Shown piece after piece: positions 12,811 through 22,800 of a stretch of 64,000 bases of DNA. The DNA comes from Coix lacryma-jobi var. lacryma-jobi (lineage: Eukaryota; Streptophyta; Magnoliopsida; Poales; Poaceae), in the NCBI GenBank assembly GCA_009763385.1, contig CM019826.1, forward strand, positions 99,184,848 through 99,248,847. Direction: 5' to 3'. Made by a program: the position numbers and the translations under genes. Below the pieces are notes generated by a model that was not told the origin of the DNA, made no database searches, and was given only the letters and a program-made list of their open reading frames with translations. Each line of letters opens with the position of its first letter. Position 1 is the stretch's first letter.

Positions 12811-13056
12811 GTAGCTGAGCCTCAAAAAGCTACCCTCGACGGTTTCCGAGTTTGGGCCTCAAAACTCGGGGTGGCCGGTTTCCGAGTTTGGGCCTCAAAA
12901 CTCAGCGTGGACGGTTTCCAGGTTTGGGCCACAAAACCTGGGTGCGCGGGTTTCTGAGTTTGGGCCACAAAACTCAGCCGGAGGACAGGTTTCCCGGTTC
13001 CAGCCTCAAAACCGGGGGAAGGCCCAGGTTTCCCGGTTTCGGCCTCAAAATAGGGG
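12811..13056 (+). repeat. U3 hairpin array of LTR A
   Basis: About seven tandem units each form an inverted repeat around a loop of the form GGGCCWC. The first has stem GTAGCT/AGCTAC (12811-12833). Later stems are CCGAGTTT/AAACTCGG, CCAGGTTT/AAACCTGG, CTGAGTTT/AAACTCAG and CCCGGTT/AACCGGG. Spacing is about 36-45 bp. The array lies some 260-500 bp upstream of the TATA box. Confidence 0.85.
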
Positions 13057-13313
13057 GGAGGTTCGCAAAAAGGACGGTCGACGCGTGGCGGCGTGGAGAG
13101 GCTGGCGCGGCGGCGCAGCTATCCATGAGGAAGGCGCGGCGGTCGACAGGGCGGCACGTGGCGGCATCCTGAGGCTTGCATCGAGGCGAAGCTAAGGGTG
13201 AGGAAGGCGCGTGGCCGTCGGATCGGCAATCAGCAGAGTTGGACCGGGATACCCCTAGGGTTGGCTGCTTCGCTCTTGTATCTAGGGGTAGAAAGGGGAT
13301 TATTGTATTAGGC

Positions 13314-13321
13314 TATAAATA
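13314..13321 (+). promoter_or_regulatory. TATA box of LTR A (TATAAATA)
   Basis: TATAAATA is preceded by an AT-rich stretch and followed by a pyrimidine-rich sequence (CACCCCTCCTCTCCC), a layout expected of the LTR promoter at the U3/R border. The start site itself cannot be fixed from sequence. Confidence 0.7.
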
Positions 13322-14208
13322 AGAGAGGCACCCCTCCTCTCCCACCATCCTAGTAGTCGTTTGTTCCTGAGCTCTCTCTCTCTAGCCCCCGCTTAGGTTC
13401 TAATCATACCTCGCTGCTAGCGATCCACAGAGAGACTCCAGTCATACCTCTGTGCTTTGGGATTTTCAGGAAGTGAGACCGTAATCTCACGATTGTCTCG
13501 TGTGGTAGCCACATGGTTGAAATCCCGGATCGATTCTCGTTTTGAGTTGGTGTTCTTCGCGTTTCGGTTTTTCATCTCCCGGAGATTTTCCTCGTTCTCC
13601 CTCTTCGCGATATGGTTTTTGATTCCACTTGAATCATTTTATTCTTGGTCGTGAGGCCCTTCTTTCCACCGAAGGATTTCTTCCCTAACCTCACAAATCC
13701 ATAGATCGGGCTGATTTCGCGTTTGTTCTTCGTTCTTCCCCCTTTTTCGGTGTTCTTCGGATTTCTCTCGATTGACTTGGCTTGGTGCGATGATTTCTTA
13801 GGATTAGCACCCCAATACGTAGAGGAACACCTGGGAGGAGATTGATCGAAGTCCCTTTCGATTTGGTTGAGATTGAATCGAATTTGGTTTTGAACCCGTG
13901 TAGTTTTGTGCTTTCTGTGTGTTGGCGGACAGTCCGCGACCTGACGGCGGACAGTCTGCGGATCGGGATTTTGCAGAGTCAGTCAGGCACAGCCCCCTGA
14001 ATGTTCACTGTCAAGTGAACGGCGGACAGTTGTTGACGGAAGTTACAGCATGTTTTACCTTATCAAAATACCCAATAGGCCTCGGTGTCAAGGAAGAATA
14101 GCATATCATGAGCATATTTATCACTAATAAGTTCCACTTGTACTCTTAACTTGTGAAGTTGTAGGAGATGGAAAAATGAACAAAATGAGGCCAGGTGGGC
14201 CCACCAAG

Positions 14209-14572
14209 GGGGTCGGCCGACCCCACCTTGGGGTCACCTTGACCATGGTGACATGGCATGATCCAAGAGAAGCATGTTCAAGTGAATATCAACCATTGGA
14301 TCAAACATGTGCTTTTGCTCAATGGTGCAAGATGAGAAGCACATGGATTCATGGGTCCACACCAAAAACCAAATGCAACCAACTTCACAAGACTTGCTCC
14401 ATGACATGTGGGGTCACCAAGGGAGAGAAGAAGGTGGGCCAGCCCTATCATAGGGGGGTCGACCGACCCCCCCTTGGTGGGACCCAGCAGCACTATTCAT
14501 CAGGGTGACATCAGCACCTTCTAGAAGATGTACCCTAGGCCCACATGTCAGAAACAGGGGTCGGCCGACCCC
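14209..14572 (+). repeat. Palindromes GGGGTCGGCCGACCCC in the Athila LTR
   Basis: Perfect 16-bp palindromes lie at 14209-14224 and 14557-14572, with a slightly broken copy at 14455-14470. The 3' LTR has three perfect copies at 35429-35444, 35674-35689 and 35775-35790. Degenerate copies occur inside the element near 31796, 31905, 32280 and 32385. Confidence 0.85.
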
Positions 14573-14739
14573 ATGGTGACCCTCATCCAAGTCGGTGGCA
14601 AAGTGCATGTTTCACATGTGAAGAATATCCAAGACATTCATCCAAGGTCGGTTGCTACGGCGGTGGATCCAAGGGTGAAGAGAGGAGGATCACACGGATC
14701 GCTGACGTGGCGCCGGAGTAGCCCCTACTCCACCTCCAC

Positions 14740-14747
14740 TATAAATA
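14740..14747 (+). promoter_or_regulatory. TATA box of Athila LTR
   Basis: TATAAATA lies between CCTCCAC and GAGGCC, so the box has short complementary arms. The 3' LTR has the same box at 35958-35965. Position in the LTR and the following pyrimidine-rich sequence fit an LTR promoter. Confidence 0.65.
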
Positions 14748-15562
14748 GAGGCCTCCACCCTCTCATTCTTCATATCTCACAACACATATCTCCACTCTCA
14801 TTTGAGATCAAGCAAGAGTAGTAGTAGTTAGTCTAGAGTGGGAGTTAGAGTTGAGTCGGGCGAAGCACGGGTCTTCGGAGTCGTCTTCTGGGAGTCTGGT
14901 ATAGCCCTTGTATCTTTCTTCTTTTGTAAGACTTTATTTAATATATTATTCTTTCTTTACTTTACTTTGCATTTACTTAAGTATTTACTTTCCAAGTATT
15001 TATTTAAGTATTTACTTAGTGCAAGTCTATAATTATATAGTCTTGTTGTGTGCTTATCTTAGTTCTATAGTTGTCTTAGTTAGATTGATTTCCTTTAAAT
15101 AACTTCTTGTGTGTGCATCATCGTCCTGTCTTAGGATAGGGGCTTTAGCTATTTTGATCGATAGCTAAAGGTGTAGATAAGTGTGAGCGTGGTGCTCATA
15201 CTTTATCTTATCTTTGCGGATACATGGGTGTGTGTCAAGTCTCGAGTGATGAGTGATTGTCAACGGGTTTGATGCGCATGTTCTTTGGCTTGTGTTGTGC
15301 AAGTGTCGAGCACGGAGACAGTGATCGAAGGCAAGGTGAAGGTCAAGTAGAGACGTGCCGTGCCGACGGACCGGGAGCGGTGAAAGGCGGACATGAGGCT
15401 TGAACTGAGGGACCGGTGGCCTGAGGATCAGCTGTGGTGGCTAACAGCCTGGGACAGCGACGAGCGAAGACTTGCGGGGCATGGTGTTTCTCGGGACGAG
15501 GACCTAGGGACACGTGTCGGTGGACGGGGTGCACGGGCAGTGCATCCCCTCTACAGCGTTGG

Positions 15563-15831
15563 TTTGATGGTTGAGCCACAGAAAAACCATCGGGTGGACG
15601 GTTTCTAGGTTTGGGCCACAAAACCTGGGTGCTGCGGGTTTGCCGAGTTTGGGCCACAAAACTCGGGCTGAGGACGGTTTCCAGGTTTGGGCCTCAAAAC
15701 CTGGGCGCTGGCGGGTTTCTGAGTTTGGGCCACAAAACTCAGGTGATGGACGGCTGGTTTCCCGGTTTGGGCCTCAAAACCGGGAATTGGTCGTGAAGAC
15801 AGGTTTCCCGGTTTCGGCCACAAAACCGGGG
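15563..15831 (+). repeat. U3 hairpin array of LTR C
   Basis: Seven units occur at about 38-45 bp spacing. Unit 1 has stem GATGGTT/AACCATC around GAGCCACAGAAA. The next units have stems AGGTTT/AAACCT, CCGAGTTT/AAACTCGG, CCAGGTTT/AAACCTGG, CTGAGTTT/AAACTCAG, then CCCGGTTT/AAACCGGG twice, around GGGCCWCA. The stems differ but stay paired; the loop stays constant. Copies occur in T (21605-21930), in both B LTRs and in the 3' LTR of C. Confidence 0.9.
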
Positions 15832-16619
15832 GCAGAGTCTGTGAAAAGGACAAGCAGAGCGATGGTGGCACGTGGCGGCAATCAGTGAGGTTGCATCGAG
15901 GCAACGCTACCAGTTGTGCGGGCGTGGTCGTCAGATCAGCATCTACTCTGAGTTGGTCCAGAATAACCCTAGGGTTTAGCTGGTTCGCTCTGTAAATAAA
16001 TTAGGGCTAGATTGGGAATTAGAATTAGGATAAGTAGGGGGAGACACCCACTTCCCAAATCATCTTAGTCATTTGCTCTTTTGCTTCTAGGATTTCTTGC
16101 TCTCCCTATTCCCTGCTGTAGCGAACTGAGATCCACAGAGAAGACAATCATACCTCTGTGCCCGTGAGATTTTGAGGAAGTGAGACCGTAATCTCACTAT
16201 TGTAGCGTGTGGTGGCCACACGGTTGCAAATTCGTGATTGTGATTCGCATTTTGGTGTTTTTCTTCGCGGGTTGCTTTTTCTCCACGATTTTCCCGTTGA
16301 TCGATCACTTTACTCAGTGCGTCTTTTGCAAATCCGTTTGAAGTGAGTTGTTTTAGATCGTGAGGCACTTCTTTCCACCAGAGGAAATCACCTCTAACCT
16401 CACGAGCTAGTAGATCGGTCGATTTTCGTTTTGGATTGAGTTTTGCTCCGTTTTGTCCCGAATTCTTCCAATTCACCGATTTGGAGTTAGGTTCAAGCCA
16501 TGATCTCTTTGGGATAGCTCACTAACCTCTTTGGAACTCCTCATACCAAGTCTAGACCTTAGTGCTTTTGATTCGGAGGAGATCGGGTGAATTTCGCGGA
16601 AGAACAGCGCTGATTCGGG

Positions 16620-16890
16620 ACCATCGGACGCTCAAGCTGTGAGCATCGGACGCTGAGTTCATTCCATCGGATGCGTCCGGTGCCACGTGTCATCTGACAG
16701 CATTTTTAAAGGAGCATCGGATGCTGACCATCGGAGCGTCCGTTGTCATCGAACGCGCCGGGGGTCTAGCATCGGACGCTAGGGTTTCGCTGTAGCAGCG
16801 TCTGATGCCAGTCCAGTGAGGTTCCAGAGAGGTTCTTTTGGCATCGGACGCGTCCGGTGCTGGGCTAGAGGACGTAGGTTAGCATCCGAT
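16620..16890 (+). repeat. CATCGGACGCGTCCGATG-type palindrome array in LTR C
   Basis: About ten half or full sites of CATCGGACGC / GCGTCCGATG occur here. Full palindromic versions are near 16670 and 16850. The same array is in the 3' LTR (28145-28420) and in both LTRs of B (39980-40225 and 49300-49545). Confidence 0.85.
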
Positions 16891-17163
16891 GCAGGTGTTT
16901 TTGCGTTGTTTCATCCACGGTTCATTCGTCCGTTGTCGGTTTTGATTTCTGGCTTTTGCGTTGGGATTCTAGAGTTGTATTCTGTCTCGCTGTGCTTCTT
17001 GGAAGCATCCACCTTACATCTAGGGTCGTGGACACTTGCAAGCTTTAGGTTTGTTCTTGGGGTTGATTCTCAGGACAGTGGCGACAAGTTTTAGAAAAGA
17101 AATTTGAAGCTCCCATTCACCCCCCCTCTGGTCGCTTTCTGGTAGCACTTCCGGTCCTTCAAT

Positions 17164-17175
17164 TGGTATCGGAGC
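17164..17175 (+). other. Primer binding site of Sirevirus C
   Basis: TGGTATCGGAGC lies two bases after the LTR end and is complementary to the 3' end of initiator-methionine tRNA, as in other Ty1/copia elements. Confidence 0.9.
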
Positions 17176-17224
17176 GGGTTAAGGATCTTTCACCTTAGCC
17201 GGTTCCAGATCCACAGAAGGCGAC

Positions 17225-19825
17225 ATGGATCGCGGCATGGGCAAACCACCGTTTTTCGATGGGACGAACTATGCGTATTGGAAGATACGCATGATGGCCT
17301 ATCTCTAGAGCATGGGCTCTTCTGTTTGGGAGATTTGCAACAAGGCCGATTACGTTGTCTAGGCTGCTCGTGCTACTCAGCTTCAGATCAATGAGCACGA
17401 TGCCAATAGCCGAGCGCGTAATGCTCTTTTCTCCTGTTTGAGCATGTCCGAGTTTGATCGCGTTTCTCACCTCCCCACGGCTCGTGAGATTTGGGCGACC
17501 CTCATGCGTTTGCATGAGGGAACCACTCAAGTCAAATCTCGTCTCTACGAGTCGCACAAGCGGGAGTATGAGAACTTAAGACACATGCCTAGCGAGAGCA
17601 TAGAAAGTTTATTCGCTCGCTTTCAGGTGATTGTCAACAAGATGAGAGATAACAAGGAGTTGTTGCCTTTCGACGATCATGAGAGAGCTTTGAAGCTTTC
17701 GCATACTTTTGATCGGTCGGTGTGGGACTCAAAGGTCCAGGCGATCATCGAATCGTCTAACTATGAGACCCTCACATGCGACAAGCTCTTTAGTAAGCTC
17801 AAGTCTAGTGAGATTGACGCCATGTCGAGGGCTTCTTATGAGAATCCTTCTGGCCCATCTATGGCCTTGGTTTCTGGCTCTTCTGCTAACCCCTCTGGTG
17901 GATTTGCACTCTCTTCACTTCTTTCTGTCGCAAAGGAGCAGCTGGAGTTCTTGGGGGATGATGAGTTGGCTTTGCTTGCCAACCGGTTCTCACGGTTTCA
18001 CAACAACCACATGAACCATCGCCACGGAGGAGGACGCTCTGGATGCTTTGAGTGCGGAGACCCCGACCACTTCATCGCCAACTGTCCCAAGAAGAACAAG
18101 CAAGCATTTGGGAAGGGCGATCATGGGCACAACTACGACTCTGGCAAGCACAAGGAGAAGTACGTCCCCGCGAAGCCAAAGCGGAAGGGCGGCTTCAACA
18201 AGGAGTTCATCAAGAAGAAGTACTTGGAGAAGGCCCAGGCTGAGTAGCGTGCTTTCTTCGCCACGCTCAGCGATGTGGATGACTCGGATGACGACTTCAC
18301 TTGCTCAAGCGACGACGAGTCCGAGAAGAGGAAGAAGATCGAGGACAAGCTGAACGGCCTCTGCTTCTTCGCCGACAACGAGGGCTTTTGCACCATCGCC
18401 CTCGGCAAGGAGGTCAACAGCCAGCTGGAGGAGATCCCTCGAAACGACGACGACGACACCTCCCAGGTATCTCAGACCCCCGACGAGCTTTCTGCTGAGG
18501 TCGAGAAACTTACTGTCACGCTTCTTAGTCAAGACAAGCTGCTTAGGCGTGCTGCTAGAGAGCGGAAGGAGTTTAGGTAGAATTGGGAGGATACAGTGAA
18601 GGAGCTGGAGTTTGCTAAGTCCACCGTAGTTGTTACTGAGGAAGGTGAGTGCGAGATGTGCACCAAGCACATGACTGACCTTCTCACTTTGAGAGGTAAG
18701 TATGCTGCTTTGGTTGGAGTGGTGGATGAGCTTCGAGCTAGGCCCATGTTGCTAGGTGCGTGCAAGTCTTGTGCAGGCTTGCAATCCGAGTTGGCAGAGA
18801 AGAATGCCAAGATTGAGTCTCTTGAGAAGGCCAACTCGGGTAGAACTTGTGTGCCTAGGTGTGTCTTGTGTGAGGGTTTGGAGATGGAAATTCCTAATGT
18901 GAAGCATGACAAGATGCAAACCGAGGAAGAAAACACATACCTTCAGACCATATTGTCATGGGTGTCTTGTGGTGAGCCGCAGCTTGGGATGATGATCTCC
19001 CAGTTCAAGCGTGCTGCTGGAGGTCCTGGTGTAGGTTTTGCTCGGGGTGTTGATGCTTCTTCTTTTGGCAAGATTGGAGAGTCGAGTTGTCTTAACCCGA
19101 GTGAGAAGCCCAACTCCACCACTACTCCCAAGCTTACCAAGTTTCCACCCAAAGAGCCTCTCAAGCCTAACACCAAAGATGGAGTGTATGAGGAACCTCC
19201 GAAAGCTCCACCCAAGAAACAAGTGTGGCATCCCAAACCCAACCACCTGAAAAACAAACTTGATACAATGCCACCTACCCAAGAGGAGCTTATGCCACAG
19301 AAAGGCAAAGTGATCCACACCCACTACCGTGAGTACCAACAACCCCCTATGAGAGCGGTGAGGTACCATTGTGAGCACTGTGGGAGAGATGGACACTTGA
19401 GTGAGTTCTGCTTTTGGCGCAAGAGAGAGGAGCGTCGTGCCAGGGAGATGAACAATGCGGACATTTACCATCCTTTCCATGATGTACATGTGCCGAATAG
19501 AGCTGCTAGGCCTAGAGGCACAGTGCCTCAAGGTCCTAGGCGTCAGGGAGGTGTTGTCCGACGAGGTCCTGACTTTGCAGGATACGGACCCCGTGGCGGT
19601 GGCTTTGTTGAGAGTTACCCTCCACCGCGTTTTGAGTTTTGCGATGGATGCTCTTCCCTTAGCGGACCACGTTTTCCTGTGCGTGGTGATCGCTTTCCCC
19701 ATAGGCGTGCTAGGAATGGTTTTTCTACTAACCGTTCTTTTGAGCAGTCGGCCCAACACTGGTATTCTTCCTATTTCACTCACCCCAGTGTTGGACCGTA
19801 TGCTCACCCTATGTCTTTTTATTGA
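17225..19825 (+). pseudogene. gag: Sirevirus C gag, one frame with four stops
   Basis: This is an 866-codon gag with an intact ATG. A UBN2-like gag domain covers about residues 10-190. The first zinc knuckle (CFECGDPDHFIANC) is near residue 275. Basic and acidic stretches follow, then a coiled coil with CxxC pairs (CEMC, CKSC, CVLC). The second zinc knuckle (CEHCGRDGHLSEFC) is near residue 717, followed by an Arg/Gly/Pro-rich tail. There is no frameshift. Four internal TAG codons lie near 17308, 17359, 18245 and 18578; against element B three of them are CAG and one TTG. The terminal TGA (19823-19825) overlaps an ATG in the pol frame. Confidence 0.88.
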
Positions 19826-22800
19826 TGTAGGTAAAACGATTGGAGGACATTTGGTTGGTGGATTCCGGTTGCTCGAGGCACATGACCGGAAACGCTAAGT
19901 GATTCTCCAGTCTTAGTCCTGTTGCTGGAAAGGAGTTTATCACCTTCGGCGACAATAGCAAAGGTAGAGTGTTGTCTCGTGGGTTGGTGCGAGTTAATGA
20001 GCACTTTGTGTTGCGTGATGTTGCTCTTGTTTCTAACTTACATTTTAACCTTCATTCTATTTCGCAACTCTTTGATGCTGACTATGAGATTCGTTTTAAA
20101 CCGAATCTCAGTCGTATTTTAGATCCTCAGGGCAATCTTGTATGTTTGATTTCGCCCTTTGGGAAAGTCTTTCGTGCGAATTTCTCGGAGTTGTTTGGAT
20201 TTTCTCGCTGTCTTGTGGCTGGTCCTTCCTCCTCTGATCTTTGGAAGTGGCATAGGAGACTGGGACACTTGAGCTTCGACTTGCTTGCAAGGCTTAGCTC
20301 ACTTGGCCTAATCCGAGGATTGCCCAAGTTATCCTTGGAGAAGGATCTTGTTTGCCATTCTTATAGACATGGGAAGATGGTTGCTGCTCCCCACCATCCA
20401 ATGACTCAGGTCATGACTAAGCGCCCTGGTGAGCTTTTGCACATGGACCTTGTTGGTCCGGCTCGGGTGAGCTCGGTTGGGGGGAAGTGGTATGTACTTG
20501 TGGTTGTTGACGATTTTTTGAGATACTCGTGGGTCTTTTTTTACTGAGAAGACCGAGACTTTCTCTTTTGCTTGCAATCTGATTTTGCGTCTTCAGAACG
20601 AGTTCCCTATGAACTCGATGCGAGCTATTCGTAGTGATAATGGTTCCGAATTCAAGAATTTGGATTTTGAGAAGTTTTGCAACTCTTTGGGTTTGGAGCA
20701 TTAGCTTTCTTCCCCCTACACACCTCCACAAAATGGTGTTGTGGAGAGGAAGAATTGGACCCTTGTAGAGATGGCCAGGACGATGCTCGATGAACATAGA
20801 ACTCCTAGGTGATATTGGGCCGAAGCTATGAACACTGCATGCTATATTTCCAATCGCATTTTTCTCCGAGCTTTCTTGAAAAAGACATCTTATGAGTTGC
20901 GTTTTGGAAGACAGCCCAAAGTGAGTTACTTTAGACTTTTTGGTTGCCACTGTTTTATAGTTAAGAAAGGAAACCTGGACAAATTTGAGTCTCATTCTTC
21001 TGACGGTGTATTTTGGGTTATGGCACTCATACTCGTGCATATCGTGTACTTAACCTTGATACTAACCGAGTCATGGAGACATCTGATGTCACCTTCGAGA
21101 TGAGTGTGATGGGCGAGCTGACTTTCTTTTTCGAATTGCAAATTAAGCAATCCTGAGAAGGGACGTTTGTGCACCACAGCAAGTACACCAAAGACTTGCT
21201 GAAGAAGTTCGATATGGGTGAGGCCAAGCCTCTTTCAACACCCATGTCGACCACGACGGCCCTGTGCGGATACATGGGTGTATGCCGAGTCTCGAGTGAT
21301 GAGTGATTGTCAACGGGTTTGATGCGCATGTTCTTTGGCTTGTGTTGTGCAGGTGTCGAGCACGAATACAGTTATCGAGGGCAAGGTGAAGGTCAAGTAG
21401 AGATATGCCGTGCCGATGGACCGGGAGCGGTGAAGGGCGGATGTGAGGCTTGGACTGAGGGACCGATGGCCTGAGGATCAGCTATGGTGGCTGACAGCCT
21501 GGGACAGCGACAACCGGAGACTTGCGGGGCACGGTGTTGCTCCGGTCGAGGACCTGGGGACACGTGTCGATGGATGAGGTGCACGGGCGGTGCATCCCCT
21601 CTACAGCACCGGTTTGGTGGTTGAGCCACAGAAAAACCACCGGGTGGACGGTTTCCAGGTTTGGGCCACAAAACCTGGGTGCTGCTAGTTTGCCGAGTTT
21701 GGGCCACAAAACTCGGGCTGAGGACGGTTTCCAGGTTTGGGCCTCAAAACCTCGGCACTGGCAGGTTTCTGAGTTTGGGCCACAAAACTCAGGCGACGGA
21801 CGTTGGGTTTCCCAGTTTCAGCCTCAAAACCGGGAGATGGACTTGGAGGCTGGTTTCCCGGTTTGGGCCTCAAAACCGGGGGTTGGTCATGAAAGCCTGG
21901 TTTCCCGGTTTCGGCCACAAAACCGGGGGGCAGAGTCCGGGAAAAGGACAAGCAGAGCGGTGGTGGCACGTGGCGGCAATCGGTGAGGTTGCGTCGAGGC
22001 AATGCTACCAGTTGTGCGGGCGTGGCCGTCGGATCAGCATCATCTTTGGGTTGGTCCAGGATAGCCTTGGGGTTTGGCTGGGTCGCTTTGTAAATACTTA
22101 GGGGTAGAGTGGGAATTAGAATTAGGATAAGTAGGGGGAGACACCCACCTCCCAAATCATCTCAGTCATTTGCTCTTTTGCTTCCTAGGGTTTCCTGCTC
22201 TCCCACATCCCTGCTGTAGCGAACTGAGATCCACAGAGAAGACAATCATACCTCTGTGCCCATGAGATTTTGAGGAAGTGAGACCGTAATCTCACTGTTG
22301 TAGCATGTGGTAGCCACACGGTTGCAATTTCGTGGTTGTGATTCGCGTTCTGTTCTTGTTCTTCGCGTGTTGCTTTTCTCCACGTTTTTCCCGTTGATCG
22401 ATCTCTCTACTTGGTGCGTCTTTTGCAAATCCGTTTGAACCAAGTTGTTCTAGATCGTGAGGCACTTCTTTCCACCGAAGGAATTCACCCCTAACCTCAC
22501 GAGCTAGTAGATCGGTCGATTTTCATTTCGGATCGGTTTTGCTCCCTTTGCCCCGAATTTCTTCGATTCACCGATTTGGAGATAGGTTCGAGCCATGATC
22601 TCCTAGGAGTAGCTCACTATCCTCCTTGTGATTCATCTCTCCAAGTTTGATCCCTAGAGGATTTGTTTTGGGAGAGTTTGGATCAAATCGGTGGATGAAC
22701 GGAGCTGCGTCATGGTGACCGGACGCAGGGGTAGGGGCTACCGGATGCACGGTCAGAGTCCGGTCATTGAACTTCGTTCGCTGTTCTTTCCTGCCACTTG

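Larger units (their letters stand above)
12367..14030 (+). mobile_element. Sirevirus A 3' LTR, left part
   Basis: It begins TGTGAACACAAGG directly after the polypurine tract CAAGGGGGAGAT. It contains the U3 hairpin array, a TATA box and the start of the GGACAGTCC array. It is cut at 14030 by Athila D and resumes at 37118. Bases 14026-14030 (ACAGT) are repeated at 37113-37117. The full LTR is about 2.1 kb. Confidence 0.9.
14031..15214 (+). mobile_element. Athila D 5' LTR, left part
   Basis: It matches 35249-36440 of the 3' LTR closely, with scattered substitutions and small indels (for example in the short stretch CAATAGGCC versus TCAACAGGCC). It stops at 15214, where C inserted; the target copy ATCTT occupies 15210-15214. 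A 64-codon hydrophobic frame occurs in both LTR copies, but it lies in T-rich sequence and is not called as a gene. Confidence 0.9.
15215..17161 (+). mobile_element. Sirevirus C 5' LTR
   Basis: It runs from TGCGGATACATGG to CCTTCA, followed by AT and the PBS. It contains a U3 hairpin array (15563-15831), an AT-rich promoter-like stretch around 15980-16040 without a clear TATA box, an R/U5 array of CATCGGACGC palindromes, and the conserved CATTCACCCCCC tract near the end. Confidence 0.92.

Noticed and set aside
14908..15102. 64-codon hydrophobic frame found again at 36135-36329
   Set aside because: It occurs in both Athila LTRs simply because they are copies. The sequence is T-rich and repetitive (TTTACTTAAGTATT), and the frame has no other support.
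15563..15831. Regularly spaced repeats resembling a CRISPR array
   Set aside because: The repeats themselves are variable inverted repeats, the DNA is plant nuclear, and the array sits in an LTR at a fixed position. No cas genes are present.
15343..15904. Repetitive peptides (KPGNRPP, GPQNLGAA and similar) on both strands
   Set aside because: They are translations of the U3 hairpin array. The same frames recur in every Sirevirus LTR copy, and the constraint appears to be on base pairing, not protein.
17164..17175. tRNA-like fragments at the LTR ends
   Set aside because: They are primer binding sites complementary to tRNA 3' ends. No cloverleaf or full tRNA gene surrounds them.
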